Source of the DNA: CBDCXE01 sp965223725 [NCBI: Nitrospinota bacterium]
GTDB taxonomy: Bacteria; Nitrospinota_A; UBA7883
Direction: 5' to 3'
DNA: 64,000 bases
NCBI GenBank assembly: GCA_965223725.1
Contig: CBDCXE010000005.1
Span: forward strand, 124,001-188,000
Part shown: piece after piece, positions 17,431-27,450 of the stretch
Layout: every line of letters begins with the position of its first letter
Position numbering within the stretch: the stretch's first letter is position 1
Program-made: the position numbers and the translations under genes
The notes under the pieces: model-generated
Told to the model about the DNA's origin: nothing
What the model saw: the letters and a program-made list of their open reading frames with translations, nothing else
Databases searched by the model: none

Positions 17431-18795
17431 ATGCGAGAACCGACTGGAAACGAGTATTTAGCCCCATGGGAAAAGAATTTTGATCGAGTATTAAATCCTT
17501 TGGAGGAGTTTATCCACCGCCAGACAACCAGCGGTATTCTATTGATGTTGTGCGCAATTTTGGCGCTCATTATCGCCAATAGTCAATGGTATGAAACCTA
17601 TCTCCGCATATTGGCAATACCTTTAACCATTGGCATAGAAGGCTTCGCGCTGTCCAAATCACTGCATCACTGGATAAATGATGGTTTGATGGCGATGTTT
17701 TTTTTCCTCGTTGGGCTGGAGCTCAAACGTGAAATCATGGTGGGGGAGCTGGCCAACCTAAAATTAGCGGTTCTACCCATTATAGCTGCGGTCGGTGGGA
17801 TGCTGGTCCCTGCGCTGATTTATATCGCCATAAATCCTTCGGGCCATACTTTTAATGGCTGGGGTGTGCCCATGGCAACAGATATCGCGTTTGCATTGGG
17901 CGCTTTGGCGTTACTAGGAAATCGAATTCCAAAAAATCTTATCACATTTCTGGTGGCGCTGGCGATTGTGGATGACCTGGGCGCCGTTATAGTTATCGCG
18001 GTATTTTATTCAGAATCGATCAATTTGTATGCGTTAACGGTCGCCGCGGTTTTGTTTTTGATGCTGATATCCCTCAAGCTTGGCGGAGTGCGCCGTCCAC
18101 TGCCCTATGTGTTGCTTGGAATAGTACTTTGGATAGCTATGCTTAAAAGCGGTGTGCACGCCACCCTGGCAGGGGTATTTTTGGCATTTACAATACCGAT
18201 GCGGCCTAAATATGACCCAAAGCGATTTCTCGCCCATGTTCACGATATGGTGGCTCAAATAGAACGCGTATACCAGCGCGATGAAAGTATCATCAAAAAC
18301 CATGAATTGCGCTCTCGCGTGAGAGCGCTGGGAGAAGATGTTATGTTGGTGCAAGCGCCTGCGCAAATTCTGGAATATAGGATGCATTTACCGTCAGCCT
18401 ATATAGTCATTCCCATTTTTGCCCTGGCCAATGCTGGCATTCCAATTGATTGGTCATCTTTTGGGAGTATCGCAATCCATCCTGTTTCACTTGGTATTAT
18501 TGCTGGCTTGGTGGTCGGTAAGCTAATCGGCATCGCAGGCTTATCGTGGGTTGCAGTGAAGCTTGGTATAACCGCACTCCCCCATGGGTTGAATTTTAAT
18601 CATATTATCGGCGTCGCTTTAATAGGTGGTATAGGCTTTACCATGTCTATATTCATCGCGGAGTTGGGGTTTGCCCACCATGCAGAAGATCTATTAATGG
18701 CTAAAACTGGGATTCTAATTGCTTCTGCGCTCGCAGGTGTTTCAGGTTTTCTCTGGTTGTACTTTACTTCTGAAAAAAGAGATATAAAAGATTAG
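17431..18795 (+). CDS. nhaA: Na+/H+ antiporter NhaA
   Basis: 454 residues, somewhat longer than the E. coli protein (388), with about twelve membrane spans. The ion-binding aspartate pair is visible in FLVALAIVDDLGAVIVI, as are GVPMATDIAFALGALALLG and the QTTSGILLMLCAILALIIAN first helix. A hydrophilic loop of about 60 residues (around 265-315) accounts for the extra length. It exports sodium in exchange for protons at the inner membrane. It is preceded by the Rap1a/Tai-like gene and followed by a 20-bp palindrome and the first integration repeat. Confidence 0.95.
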   Translation: MREPTGNEYLAPWEKNFDRVLNPLEEFIHRQTTSGILLMLCAILALIIANSQWYETYLRILAIPLTIGIEGFALSKSLHHWINDGLMAMFFFLVGLELKREIMVGELANLKLAVLPIIAAVGGMLVPALIYIAINPSGHTFNGWGVPMATDIAFALGALALLGNRIPKNLITFLVALAIVDDLGAVIVIAVFYSESINLYALTVAAVLFLMLISLKLGGVRRPLPYVLLGIVLWIAMLKSGVHATLAGVFLAFTIPMRPKYDPKRFLAHVHDMVAQIERVYQRDESIIKNHELRSRVRALGEDVMLVQAPAQILEYRMHLPSAYIVIPIFALANAGIPIDWSSFGSIAIHPVSLGIIAGLVVGKLIGIAGLSWVAVKLGITALPHGLNFNHIIGVALIGGIGFTMSIFIAELGFAHHAEDLLMAKTGILIASALAGVSGFLWLYFTSEKRDIKD

Positions 18796-18820
18796 AGAGT
18801 GGCGCCTGACTGAAAAACCG

Positions 18821-18840
18821 ACTGCATGATATCATGCAGT
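18821..18840. repeat. Perfect 20-bp palindrome downstream of nhaA
   Basis: The sequence ACTGCATGATATCATGCAGT equals its own reverse complement. It lies 26 bp after the nhaA stop. There is no loop and no T-run, so it is more like a protein-binding operator or recombination site than a terminator. Confidence 0.7.
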
Positions 18841-18977
18841 GATAGAGGAAAATTAGAATCTACGTGGAGGCTGCGACGAGTGAGCTGTAGATTTTATAAG
18901 TTCGATATATTGCCGTAAAACACTGGAATAGCGAAAGCAATATTAATACTTTTTAAGCTGTAGCTCCACACGCAAAT

Positions 18978-19023
18978 TCTGAACACGCTCAAATTCGATC
19001 AATTTTAGGGAGAATATGGGGGG
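18978..19023 (+). repeat. Arm-type repeat 1 (about 45 bp) beside the integration site
   Basis: A motif beginning CTGAACAC, continuing through TTCGATCAATTTTAGGG and ending AATATGGGGGG. Similar copies are at 19242-19286 and 27328-27372, with a partial one near 27093-27112. The arrangement around tRNA fragments suggests integrase arm-binding sites or remnants of successive integrations. Confidence 0.6.
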
Positions 19024-19059
19024 AATTTTTGTAACAGCTCTAATCAGTGGTTTTGAAAA

Positions 19060-19207
<148 letters not shown>

Positions 19208-19241
19208 CACTTTTATAACAGCGCTTCTATTCTCACCTCCT

Positions 19242-19286
19242 GAACACTCTCAATTTCGATCAATTTTGGGGGGAATATGGGGGGTG
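19242..19286 (+). repeat. Arm-type repeat 2
   Basis: Second copy of the CTGAACAC...TTCGATCAATTTT...AATATGGGGGG motif, lying on the cargo side of integration repeat copy 1 in the same orientation as the copy at 18978. Confidence 0.6.
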
Positions 19287-19337
19287 AAAACATTACCCGA
19301 ATGACATGTTCACTTATTTTAACGAGAGTAAGAGTTA

Positions 19338-20033
19338 CTAACAAAAGGCGGCCACCCAGCTATAAAGGGCCTTCAACAGACCAGACCGTTTTTGATCCGC
19401 AGAAATCTTGGATGTCCGCGAGAACTCAACCTGCAACCAGGGCCTGGAACGCGAATATTGGTGGCATATATAACCACCAGAAAAAGGGTCGTTTAATGTT
19501 ATCCGCTCACCGGGGAACGAGGCGCGAAACAGCTCGACCAAAGCCTGCGCCCACTCGTTGGGACAGGTTTCCCCGGCGCCGTTACTAATACACATGAAGG
19601 GGCGCCTCTGCCCATGATCAGGACCAACAGGGGGTCCATATTCCACCATTGTGTGCAGATCCAAGCCGATCTTGGCTTCTGGAGCGAACGTAGCCAGATT
19701 CTGGTGGTACGGCTTCCAATATCGCTTTATAAGCGCCGAGACAATTTCCGGTTCCAGTGACTTGTTGTATACGGGAATGTTGAAACAGGTATGTGTTTTG
19801 ACCACGCCATCCTTCGAAAAGTCATCCTCGGCACGATTCATGTCGACGAACGGTCTTCCGATGTTAGTGGTGACGTAGCCTGCCACCTCGTTTTCAATGT
19901 CGTAAATATCCGCCGCTCCCTGGTCGCCATCGGCGGAGATCTCTTCTTCGGAAAGGATGCACAGATTGGCCACTTCCGGCGGGATATCTAATCCCGCGTG
20001 CGGTACAGAAACGACAAGGGGGAGCGTCATCAT
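19338..20033 (-). CDS. N-formylglutamate amidohydrolase-family protein
   Basis: 231 residues. The family start SVPHAGLDIPPE carries the first metal histidine, with the DRGAAD-like segment DQGAADIYDIE following, then VDMNRAEDD, LDLHTM and the C-terminal QVEFSRT. The family hydrolyses N-formylglutamate to formate and glutamate with a divalent metal; related members act on other N-acyl amino acids. Its ATG overlaps the stop of the gamma-glutamyltransferase gene (ATGA), so the two are co-translated, which points to glutamate-derivative metabolism. The gene sits at the left end of the first island, next to the integration repeat. Confidence 0.85.
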   Translation of the reverse strand: MMTLPLVVSVPHAGLDIPPEVANLCILSEEEISADGDQGAADIYDIENEVAGYVTTNIGRPFVDMNRAEDDFSKDGVVKTHTCFNIPVYNKSLEPEIVSALIKRYWKPYHQNLATFAPEAKIGLDLHTMVEYGPPVGPDHGQRRPFMCISNGAGETCPNEWAQALVELFRASFPGERITLNDPFSGGYICHQYSRSRPWLQVEFSRTSKISADQKRSGLLKALYSWVAAFC

Positions 20034-21670
20034 TCCGGCCCCGCAGCCGATCCATCGCGGCGCAGGTCAGCCACACCGATAAACCGTTTCTTTTCCCGTA
20101 TAACCAATGCCACGCAGCCGAGATAAAATGAGTAGGGGTCCCGCTCATCGAGGGTGAAACCGGCTTCGGCCAACGCCTTCGTAATGTCGCTCCGAATTCT
20201 GCTTCCTTCGAAGGAGACTTTCCCGTCGAGAGCACAATGTATGCGGGGCGCTTCCACGGCGTCGAAGGGATCATCGGTCTGCAAGCGAATCAAGGTTTGC
20301 GCCACAGCCGAGGCGATGCGCTCGCTGCCGGGGGAGCCGAGAACAGCCCACGGTGACCGCCCACGAAAGACTATAGTGGGGGCCACACTGGCCCACGGTA
20401 CAGCATTGGGACGAAGGTAGTAAGGATGACTGATGTCCTCGTATTCGAATGAACTCATATAGTTGTTGTAAAGGAATCCAAGATCAGGGGACGCTGCGCA
20501 GCTTCCACCCACCCGTTCGATAGATTGAGTTAAGGCCACCGCGTTTCCACGTCGATCCATGACGGATAGATGGGTCGTCTCCCCTCGCAAGTCAAAGTCA
20601 GCCATCAATTGTTCAGCGGCTCGAACTGCATATTTTGGAGAGAGCATCCTTTTTTTGGCGACCTGCGGATAGTAGTGGGGATCAAAGGGGCGGTCCTGCC
20701 GGTCCTGATTCGCTAGTTGCGTGGCGGCGGCGAAAGCGACGGCTCCTCCGGGAGAATCAAGATTCCGTAGAGATGCAGGCAGGCGATCGATGATGTTAAG
20801 TGTCTCCACTAATGTCCTGCCCGCCCCAGGAGGAGGGAAGGTGATAACCCGCCACCCGGCCATTTTTCCGGAGACTGGCTTTCGTTCAATGGGGTGCGGT
20901 ATCTGGGCCAGATCGTCTTTATGAATAAGTCCGCCGTTCCGCTCCATATCGTCGTGAATGGCGGTGGCGATATCGCCCCGATAGAAGTCCTTGATCCCTT
21001 TTTTAGCCAGGCGGCGCAACGTGTTTGCCAGGGCTGGTTGACGCAAGGCCTCTCCGGCTCGGTATGTGGCATTGCCCTTTTTCAGAAATAAGGAGGCCAC
21101 CGACCCCTTTTGCAGTTTCTTCTTTTCTCTTTTGAAAAGGGCGGCCTGCAGTTCGCTGACCACGTACCCCTCCTCGGCTAATCGGATGGTCGGTTCGAGA
21201 AGTTCCCTAATTTTCAGCGATCCGTACCTCTCACGTGCGTAATCGAGTGTTGCTGGTGTGCTCGGTACGGTGGAGGCGATGTGGCCATGCAGCAGCTCTT
21301 TCTTGCTGAAAACGCCTGGCTCAATGCGGTGGGGAGCTCGAGACGAACCATCGAGGGCGATGGTTTTACGGGTGGTGGCGTCGTAGTATAGAATCATCGT
21401 CTGCCCCCCCAGGCCGGAAGCGAGCGGTTCGCAGACACCAAGGGCGAAGGCGGCGGCCACGGCGGCGTCCATGGCATTGCCTCCTTGCTCAAGAATGGCA
21501 AGCCCCGCCGAGGTCGCCTCCCAATGGGCGGTAGCCACCATCCCCCCGCATGCGCTGGCATAACGCTGGGGCTTTACCAGTCGTGGACGGGAGAGATCCC
21601 GCTCGTCCGGCTCAGCCGCGTTTCTTTTTGGCGGCGCCACGGCGTTATGGCTCCTTGATATGGGTGACAA
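20030..21670 (-). CDS. Gamma-glutamyltransferase-family (Ntn-hydrolase) protein, apparently cytoplasmic
   Basis: 546 residues. The family fingerprint is present: GGNAMDAAVAAAFALGVCEP, SGLGGQTMILYYD, the autoprocessing threonine in ETTHLSVMDRRGNAVALTQSI, and GFLYNNYMSSF. Self-cleavage before that Thr would give the usual two subunits. No signal peptide is seen, unlike periplasmic Ggt, so it may work on cytoplasmic gamma-glutamyl compounds. The 5' end overlaps the end of the ATP-grasp/M20 gene by 26 bp and the 3' end overlaps the N-formylglutamate amidohydrolase gene, forming a tight three-gene operon. Confidence 0.87.
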   Translation of the reverse strand: MSPISRSHNAVAPPKRNAAEPDERDLSRPRLVKPQRYASACGGMVATAHWEATSAGLAILEQGGNAMDAAVAAAFALGVCEPLASGLGGQTMILYYDATTRKTIALDGSSRAPHRIEPGVFSKKELLHGHIASTVPSTPATLDYARERYGSLKIRELLEPTIRLAEEGYVVSELQAALFKREKKKLQKGSVASLFLKKGNATYRAGEALRQPALANTLRRLAKKGIKDFYRGDIATAIHDDMERNGGLIHKDDLAQIPHPIERKPVSGKMAGWRVITFPPPGAGRTLVETLNIIDRLPASLRNLDSPGGAVAFAAATQLANQDRQDRPFDPHYYPQVAKKRMLSPKYAVRAAEQLMADFDLRGETTHLSVMDRRGNAVALTQSIERVGGSCAASPDLGFLYNNYMSSFEYEDISHPYYLRPNAVPWASVAPTIVFRGRSPWAVLGSPGSERIASAVAQTLIRLQTDDPFDAVEAPRIHCALDGKVSFEGSRIRSDITKALAEAGFTLDERDPYSFYLGCVALVIREKKRFIGVADLRRDGSAAGPE

Positions 21671-23181
21671 GATACTGTGCCAACAGCAGGGTTCGCTGGA
21701 TGAGACTTATGCGCTGAACCGCTTCGTTTGCAGTGTTGATTTCCTTGGCTACCGGACCGAGCCCGCAGAGAACCCGCGTTGTCTTGGAGGCGTATCCAGC
21801 CACCGACGGGATCGCCGATGTTTCAGAATCAATAGGAATCTGCCACTCTTCGGCCACCTGTCGAACCGACTTGTATAGAGAGCGGGGAGCCCTTACCCCC
21901 TCCATAGGGGGACGCTCCGATTCGAGGTCGAGCCTCCAACTGGAAAGACCTTTATTGGAAAGCGTCGCTCTGATTTCTTCATCCAGATGTTGGGCGCCCT
22001 TGGCGTTGGGAAAGGTCGTCATTAACATCGCCCGGAGGCGATGGGGCAACAGCATCGGATAGGAATCAACCTGGAGGTCGGAAACCCCTACCGCCAGCCG
22101 CTTTTTTCTGTTTGATAGATGGGTGATTTCAGAGAGTCGTTCGAAGGACCAAGTGAGCGCGTCCGGTCTTTTGGTGGGCTGACCAAGCCGTTTGACGCTC
22201 CCGTCGACGGTGAGCCTATAGTTCCTTTGGCCTCGTCTACCAGTCACAACCTTGTCGCCAAGGTTGCCGGGGCGCAGCACCAGGATGTTAGAGGCTCTTT
22301 CCATCGCCTGCTTTAATCGAGCGGAGCTGAAACGGCAGTTACGCCCCTCGTCTGCATACGACAATACACCAAGCGGAATATTTCGCAGGAGGCGGTGCGC
22401 CCGGAGGGAGCGAAGGGCATATTCCAGCATTACCCAGGGCGCCCGCGAACCTCCTATGCCTTCACCATAGAGCCACTCCGGATCGCGTCGGAAAGTCTGA
22501 ACCGAGGCTGTCGTCGTAAGGGGGGTGTCAAGGCTCAGGACGAGTAGGATACCGCCTTCCAGGCCGACGCGGGTCTCCCATGTCCAGACAGATTTCTGGT
22601 CGGTGAGTTCGTCAACCGGTTTCATGGCCAATTCCCCCATCACCCGGCCCAATTCTCCGGCGGCTTCGGTTGTCCCCACTGCGTCATCAGTGCGGCTGGA
22701 GATATGGCACAACTCACCCACCCGCTTTTCGATCCGGTCCCGTCGTCCGGTCAGATATTCGAACACCAGCGTGGGCGGGGCATTCTTTTCCATAATGACG
22801 GTAGGAGGTTCCGGTGATCCAAAATAGCGAGCAGAGGCGACATCGATGAGTCGGTTTACCAGAGCAGTGAAATCAAGCCCCACGTGTTCGGCGCCGTCAA
22901 CATAGGAGCCATGCTCGCTGAGGCTTGGAAGGCTGTTGATCTCCAAAAGATAGATGTTGTTATCCTTGTCGAGCCGCATATCGATGCGGGCGCAGTCGAA
23001 GGCGCCGACGGACCTAAACGCCTTGATGGCCAATTCCTGGGCGTGGGCAAGCGTTTCTTTCGGCAACCGGGCCGGACAAACAAGGCCGATCTCCCGGCCT
23101 GACATTCGCGACTTGTCTTCGTTGCGGTAGATTTGTGGCCCCTCGCCGAATACCAGTTCCACGGGCGGAAAGGCTTCCGGC
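21645..23181 (-). pseudogene. 3' part of an IS-split ATP-grasp/M20-peptidase fusion gene
   Basis: Gene part downstream of the IS. The first ~110 residues finish a D-Ala-D-Ala-ligase-like ATP-grasp domain (FDCARIDMRLDKDNNIYLLEINSLPSLSE holds the metal-binding E and N). The rest (~400 residues) resembles M20 zinc peptidases of the CPG2/glutamate-carboxypeptidase type: SYADEGRNCR, LVLRPGNLGD, GRRGQRNYRLTVDG and LGQPTKRPDAL. The usual HxD motif is not evident, so peptidase activity is doubtful. Joined to 24412-25032 after removal of the IS and one CGGC duplicate, the frame reads through as GNSPPEAFPPVELVF. Confidence 0.85.
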
Positions 23182-23209
23182 TGACCACTTCCCATTTTTT
23201 GGTCCGGCA

Positions 23210-24040
23210 TTATGCGACTTTTCGGGCTTCAATGGCTGGCTGTTTTTCCGTGGCAGCCAACGCAAATTCTTTCGGCGTTTTATTACCTAATGCCGAGTGC
23301 GGGCGAAATTCATTATAATCTTTTCGCCACGTCTCGATCTTACTCCTGGCATCCTCCATTGACAAGAACCAATGTGTGTTCAAACATTCATCCCGAAAAC
23401 TTCCGTTGAATGACTCTATGAAAGCGTTATCCGTGGGCTTGCCGGGCCTCGAAAAATCCAACTCTACCTTCCGCTCATACGCCCACTTGTCCAACGCCTT
23501 CGAAATAAACTCTGGACCGTTATCCACCCGAATACTTTTAGGCGCGCTACGTATATAAACAAGCTGCGTCAAAAATGATGAAACCATCTCACCGGTAACC
23601 TTCTTGTCAACCAACATCCCAAGGCTCTCCCGACTAAAATTATCGACTATCGTCAAAGCCCGAAACCGGCGGCCATCAAACAGAGCGTCGGTCACGAAAT
23701 CCATGCTCCAGCTCTCATTAAGCTCGGTCGCCACTTCACGGGCTCCGCGACTCCTGGCCGACACGTGACGCTTCGGGCGCCGCATGCGCAAGCCAAGCCC
23801 TTCAAGGCGGTACAAACGCAACACACGTTTGTGGTTCACCTTCCAACCTTCCCGACGAAGCAGGGTATATATTCGCTGGTAACCGTATCGAGGACGGTCT
23901 GCCGCCAACTGACAAATACGAGCTCGTAACACGGCCTGGTCAGGAGCAACCGATTGGTACCGGATCGTCGAGCGAGCAAACTCAAACGCTTTGCATATAT
24001 GGCGTTCGGGCGCTCGATACGTATCCTTCATCTCCTGCAC
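23210..24040 (-). CDS. IS3-family transposase OrfB (DDE integrase)
   Basis: 276 residues with an HTH_21-like start (RARICQLAADRPRYGYQRIYTLL) and the rve integrase core: SMDFVTDALFDG gives the first D, IRVDNGPEF the second D and FIESFNGSFRDECLN the catalytic E. It is normally made as an OrfAB fusion by programmed -1 frameshifting. An ATG or GTG start in this frame is uncertain for that reason. Confidence 0.93.
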   Translation of the reverse strand: MQEMKDTYRAPERHICKAFEFARSTIRYQSVAPDQAVLRARICQLAADRPRYGYQRIYTLLRREGWKVNHKRVLRLYRLEGLGLRMRRPKRHVSARSRGAREVATELNESWSMDFVTDALFDGRRFRALTIVDNFSRESLGMLVDKKVTGEMVSSFLTQLVYIRSAPKSIRVDNGPEFISKALDKWAYERKVELDFSRPGKPTDNAFIESFNGSFRDECLNTHWFLSMEDARSKIETWRKDYNEFRPHSALGNKTPKEFALAATEKQPAIEARKVA

Positions 24041-24063
24041 CAGTTGACGCTGCTGACCAGGCC

Positions 24064-24330
24064 TTAAAACTTTTTTCTGAGAGCATCCTGCAGCATCGAC
24101 TTGTCGAGCGACAGATCCGCCACCAGCTTCTTCAGGCGGCCATTCTCTTCTTCAAGCTGGCGGAGCCTGCGAACTTCAGCTGGGCCGAGACCGGCATAGA
24201 TCTTCTTCCAGCGATAAAACGTCTGCTCGCAGATACCCATCTTACGAACCACCTCGGCCACAGGTGTCCCCGTCTCGGCCTGTTGCAAGGCGAAAGCTAT
24301 CTGCTGGTCGGTGAACTTCGACTTCCTCAT
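24064..24330 (-). CDS. IS3-family transposase OrfA (helix-turn-helix)
   Basis: 88 residues: an N-terminal HTH_8/transposase_8 DNA-binding domain (KSKFTDQQIAFALQQAETGTPVAEVVRKMGI, shown in parts in the translation) and a C-terminal leucine-zipper-like region RLRQLEEENGRLKKLV. It binds the IS ends and regulates the transposase. It lies 23 bp upstream of orfB. Confidence 0.92.
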   Translation of the reverse strand: MRKSKFTDQQIAFALQQAETGTPVAEVVRKMGICEQTFYRWKKIYAGLGPAEVRRLRQLEEENGRLKKLVADLSLDKSMLQDALRKKF

Positions 24331-24411
24331 CAGTAAATCTCCACTTTGTTACAAGGTTAATTTAACCGATTACTCGCATTATCAATGGATCAATTTAAAG
24401 GGAAGAGGTCA

Positions 24412-25032
24412 CGGCGGACTGTTGCCGATAACGCCGACGTTGATCTCCTTGCCGTCGATATATTGTTCAAGCAACGCCGGCTGGTTGTACTTCTTGAATA
24501 TCACGTCAGCCGCCTCCCGCAACTCCGTCTCGTCATTGACGATGGCCAGGCCGTAGGAGACCGCCTCGTTTTTCGGCTTGATGATGAGAGGGTAGGCCAT
24601 TTCGGGGGCGGGAAAGGAGGCGTCTTCGAGAACGGCGAAATCGGGGGTGGGAAGGCCACTCTGCCGGAAGATCATTTTGGTCACTACCTTGTCGAGGCAG
24701 AGAGAATGGGCCAGGGGGCCCGAGCCGACATAGGGAATGCCCACCATCTCCAGGATACCTGGAACGTGGGTATAGCGGGCCTGCCCCTGAATGCCGTATG
24801 AGAGGTTGAATACCAAGCCGGGTCGCTCTCCCGCCACTACCCGCGGCATGAAGTCTTCGAGCTTGTCCACCAGGTCCTTGTCCCCCTCCATGGCGATAAC
24901 CTGATGGCCTCCCGCCTTAAGAGCGTCAATGATCCTCTTGATCGCCTTTTTGCCATATTTTTCCTGGTTCGGCGTGCCAAAAAGATTGATGACGTTCTTG
25001 CTCTCGCGATTGTATACGACTGCAATTTTCAT
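24412..25032 (-). pseudogene. 5' part of the IS-split ATP-grasp/M20-peptidase fusion gene
   Basis: About 207 residues of a D-Ala-D-Ala-ligase-type ATP-grasp protein: MKIAVVYNRES start, GLVFNLSYGIQGQARYTHVPGILE (ligase N-domain), VGSGPLAHSLCLDKVVTK, LPTPDFAV, YPLIIKPKNEAVSYG and the LLEQYIDGKEINVGVIGN strand before the break. A stop appears just inside the IS. It could still give a truncated, inactive fragment. It is the first gene of the operon that continues with the gamma-glutamyltransferase and N-formylglutamate amidohydrolase genes, which may now be expressed only from within the IS. Confidence 0.87.
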
Positions 25033-25304
25033 CTTGTTTCAACACCATACAATTTTATATGCTCCTATTTTGTCATTAATATCATAATGTCAAAAACAAA
25101 TTCTACTTCTCTCAATTAAAGCTGATATTAATACTTCGATGTCCTGTGGAATGTAGAATTCAGGGTCTGGAATTGAACCTTTTTTTACTCATCCCTCATC
25201 TTCCTTATATAACTGGTTTTGTGGAAAGAATGATGTAGAGTAAACGACGAGCCATTAAGAATATTCGAAATAACCATTTGTCCACACATTCAGGAGGCGT
25301 AACG

Positions 25305-26459
25305 ATGAACGATAACAAAAATGAGATCACAGCCGCTGAGCTGTTGCAACGAATGCGGTCGGGCAAGGATATTTTCATGCTGGATGTCCGGACCGAAGAG
25401 GATTACGACGCCTGGAAAATAGAGGATATGAATACCCCCCACACTGTGAACATACCTTATATCGATTTCATTGAAGAGCCGGAAAAAATGAGTGAGCTGG
25501 CGCCTAGGGATCGTGAGGTCGTGGTGCTTTGCGCAAAGGGGGGCGCCAGCAATTATGTGGCGGAAATCCTGCGCGGGGCAAACGTTGACGCGGTAAATAT
25601 AGCGGGCGGTATGAAGGCATGGGGGCGGCTGTATAAAGATTCCGTTGTTTGGGATGAGGACGAGGCAAAGGTAATTCAGTATATCCGTGTCGGGAAGGGG
25701 TGCATCTCTTACCTGATCGTGTCTGGCAAAAACGCCGCCTTGGTGGACGCAGCCCGGCACATTGACCAATATGCAGAGTACATTGATAAAAACGACCTTA
25801 CCCTGACCCACGTTTTCGACACCCACCTTCACGCCGACCATATCTCCGGTGGATATGATGTCGCAAAAAAATATGGAGCAAAATATCACATGAGCCCGGC
25901 GGATATGGACTGGGCAAAAATCAACTACGAGTCGCTTGAGGATGGGCAGACGATTAAAATCGGGTCGTCATCACTGCAGGTGGTGGCCATCAGCACTCCC
26001 GGGCATACTCCAGGCTCCACCTGCTACATATTGGATGGCAAAGTCATGTTCACCGGAGACACCTTGTTTGTCTCCAGCCTGGGCAGGCCGGACCTGGGCG
26101 GCAAGGCGCACTTGTGGGTCAAGGATTTGTATAAAACAGTTCGCAAGCTTCATGGTCTGGATGATGGAATGACAATTTTGCCAGCGCACACGGCCGGGCC
26201 CGTTGAATATGACAAACAGGGGAGGGTGTTCACAACATTGGGTGAAGTGAAAAATAAAAACGAGCTGTTTGCAATGAGTGACGCCGACTTTTTCGCCTGC
26301 GATGTATTGCGAAATATTCCCGAGGAGCCGGAAGCCTACCAGAGCATGCGGCTTGCCAACCTTGGAGAAATCGATCCGGAGGAGGATAAGCGGGAGCTAT
26401 GGGAGCTGGGTCGCAACCGTTGCGCCATAGAAGCGGCGGCGGAGTCCACGGGCAAATAG
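25305..26459 (+). CDS. Rhodanese/metallo-beta-lactamase fusion (persulfide-dioxygenase-like)
   Basis: 384 residues from the ATG at 25305, chosen because AGGAGG stands 7 bp before it; an in-frame TTG at 25278 is less likely. Residues 1-110 form a rhodanese domain with active-site C76 in VVVLCAKGG. Residues 120-384 form a metallo-beta-lactamase domain with THLHADHISGG (174-184), TPGHTPGSTCY and FTGDTLFVSSLGRPDLGG, as in ETHE1/Blh persulfide dioxygenases. The likely job is glutathione-persulfide oxidation in sulfide detoxification. Bacterial fusions usually put the rhodanese at the C-terminus; here it is N-terminal. It runs opposite to the preceding operon. Confidence 0.9.
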   Translation: MNDNKNEITAAELLQRMRSGKDIFMLDVRTEEDYDAWKIEDMNTPHTVNIPYIDFIEEPEKMSELAPRDREVVVLCAKGGASNYVAEILRGANVDAVNIAGGMKAWGRLYKDSVVWDEDEAKVIQYIRVGKGCISYLIVSGKNAALVDAARHIDQYAEYIDKNDLTLTHVFDTHLHADHISGGYDVAKKYGAKYHMSPADMDWAKINYESLEDGQTIKIGSSSLQVVAISTPGHTPGSTCYILDGKVMFTGDTLFVSSLGRPDLGGKAHLWVKDLYKTVRKLHGLDDGMTILPAHTAGPVEYDKQGRVFTTLGEVKNKNELFAMSDADFFACDVLRNIPEEPEAYQSMRLANLGEIDPEEDKRELWELGRNRCAIEAAAESTGK

Positions 26460-26519
26460 AAAAGCTGGACAGCGCATCAAATTCCAACAATCTAAACAAC
26501 AGAGCTATGCCTCTTAGTA

Positions 26520-27292
<773 letters not shown>

Positions 27293-27327
27293 TGCTCCTT
27301 GAACGGCATATCTGCCCACATCTTCTG

Positions 27328-27372
27328 AACACTCTCAATTTCGATCAATTTTAGGGGGAATATGGGGGGTAA
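27328..27372 (+). repeat. Arm-type repeat 3
   Basis: Third full copy of the CTGAACAC...TTCGATCAATTTT...AATATGGGGGG motif, placed after integration repeat copy 2 exactly as arm repeat 2 follows copy 1. A shortened version (GGGGGAATATGGGGGGAA) lies before copy 2 near 27093. Confidence 0.6.
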
Positions 27373-27450
27373 AACGCCCTTGGTGTCCATTTAGGACCTG
27401 ATCCTTAATATAGATCGATGAACTGGTTGCCACTTCACTGGACAAAACAT

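Larger units (their letters stand above)
23182..24411 (-). mobile_element. IS3-family (IS407-type) insertion sequence, complete, with 4-bp target duplication
   Basis: 1230 bp with imperfect terminal inverted repeats starting TGACCACTTCCC and TGACCTCTTCCC. Target duplication CGGC is found at 23178-23181 and 24412-24415; 4 bp is typical of the IS407 group. It encodes orfA and orfB on the minus strand and looks intact. It is inserted in the ATP-grasp/M20 fusion gene, in the same transcription direction. Confidence 0.93.

Noticed and set aside
19277-19588. 103-codon plus-strand frame at the left edge of the island
   Set aside because: Antisense to the conserved C-terminal part of the N-formylglutamate amidohydrolase-like gene.
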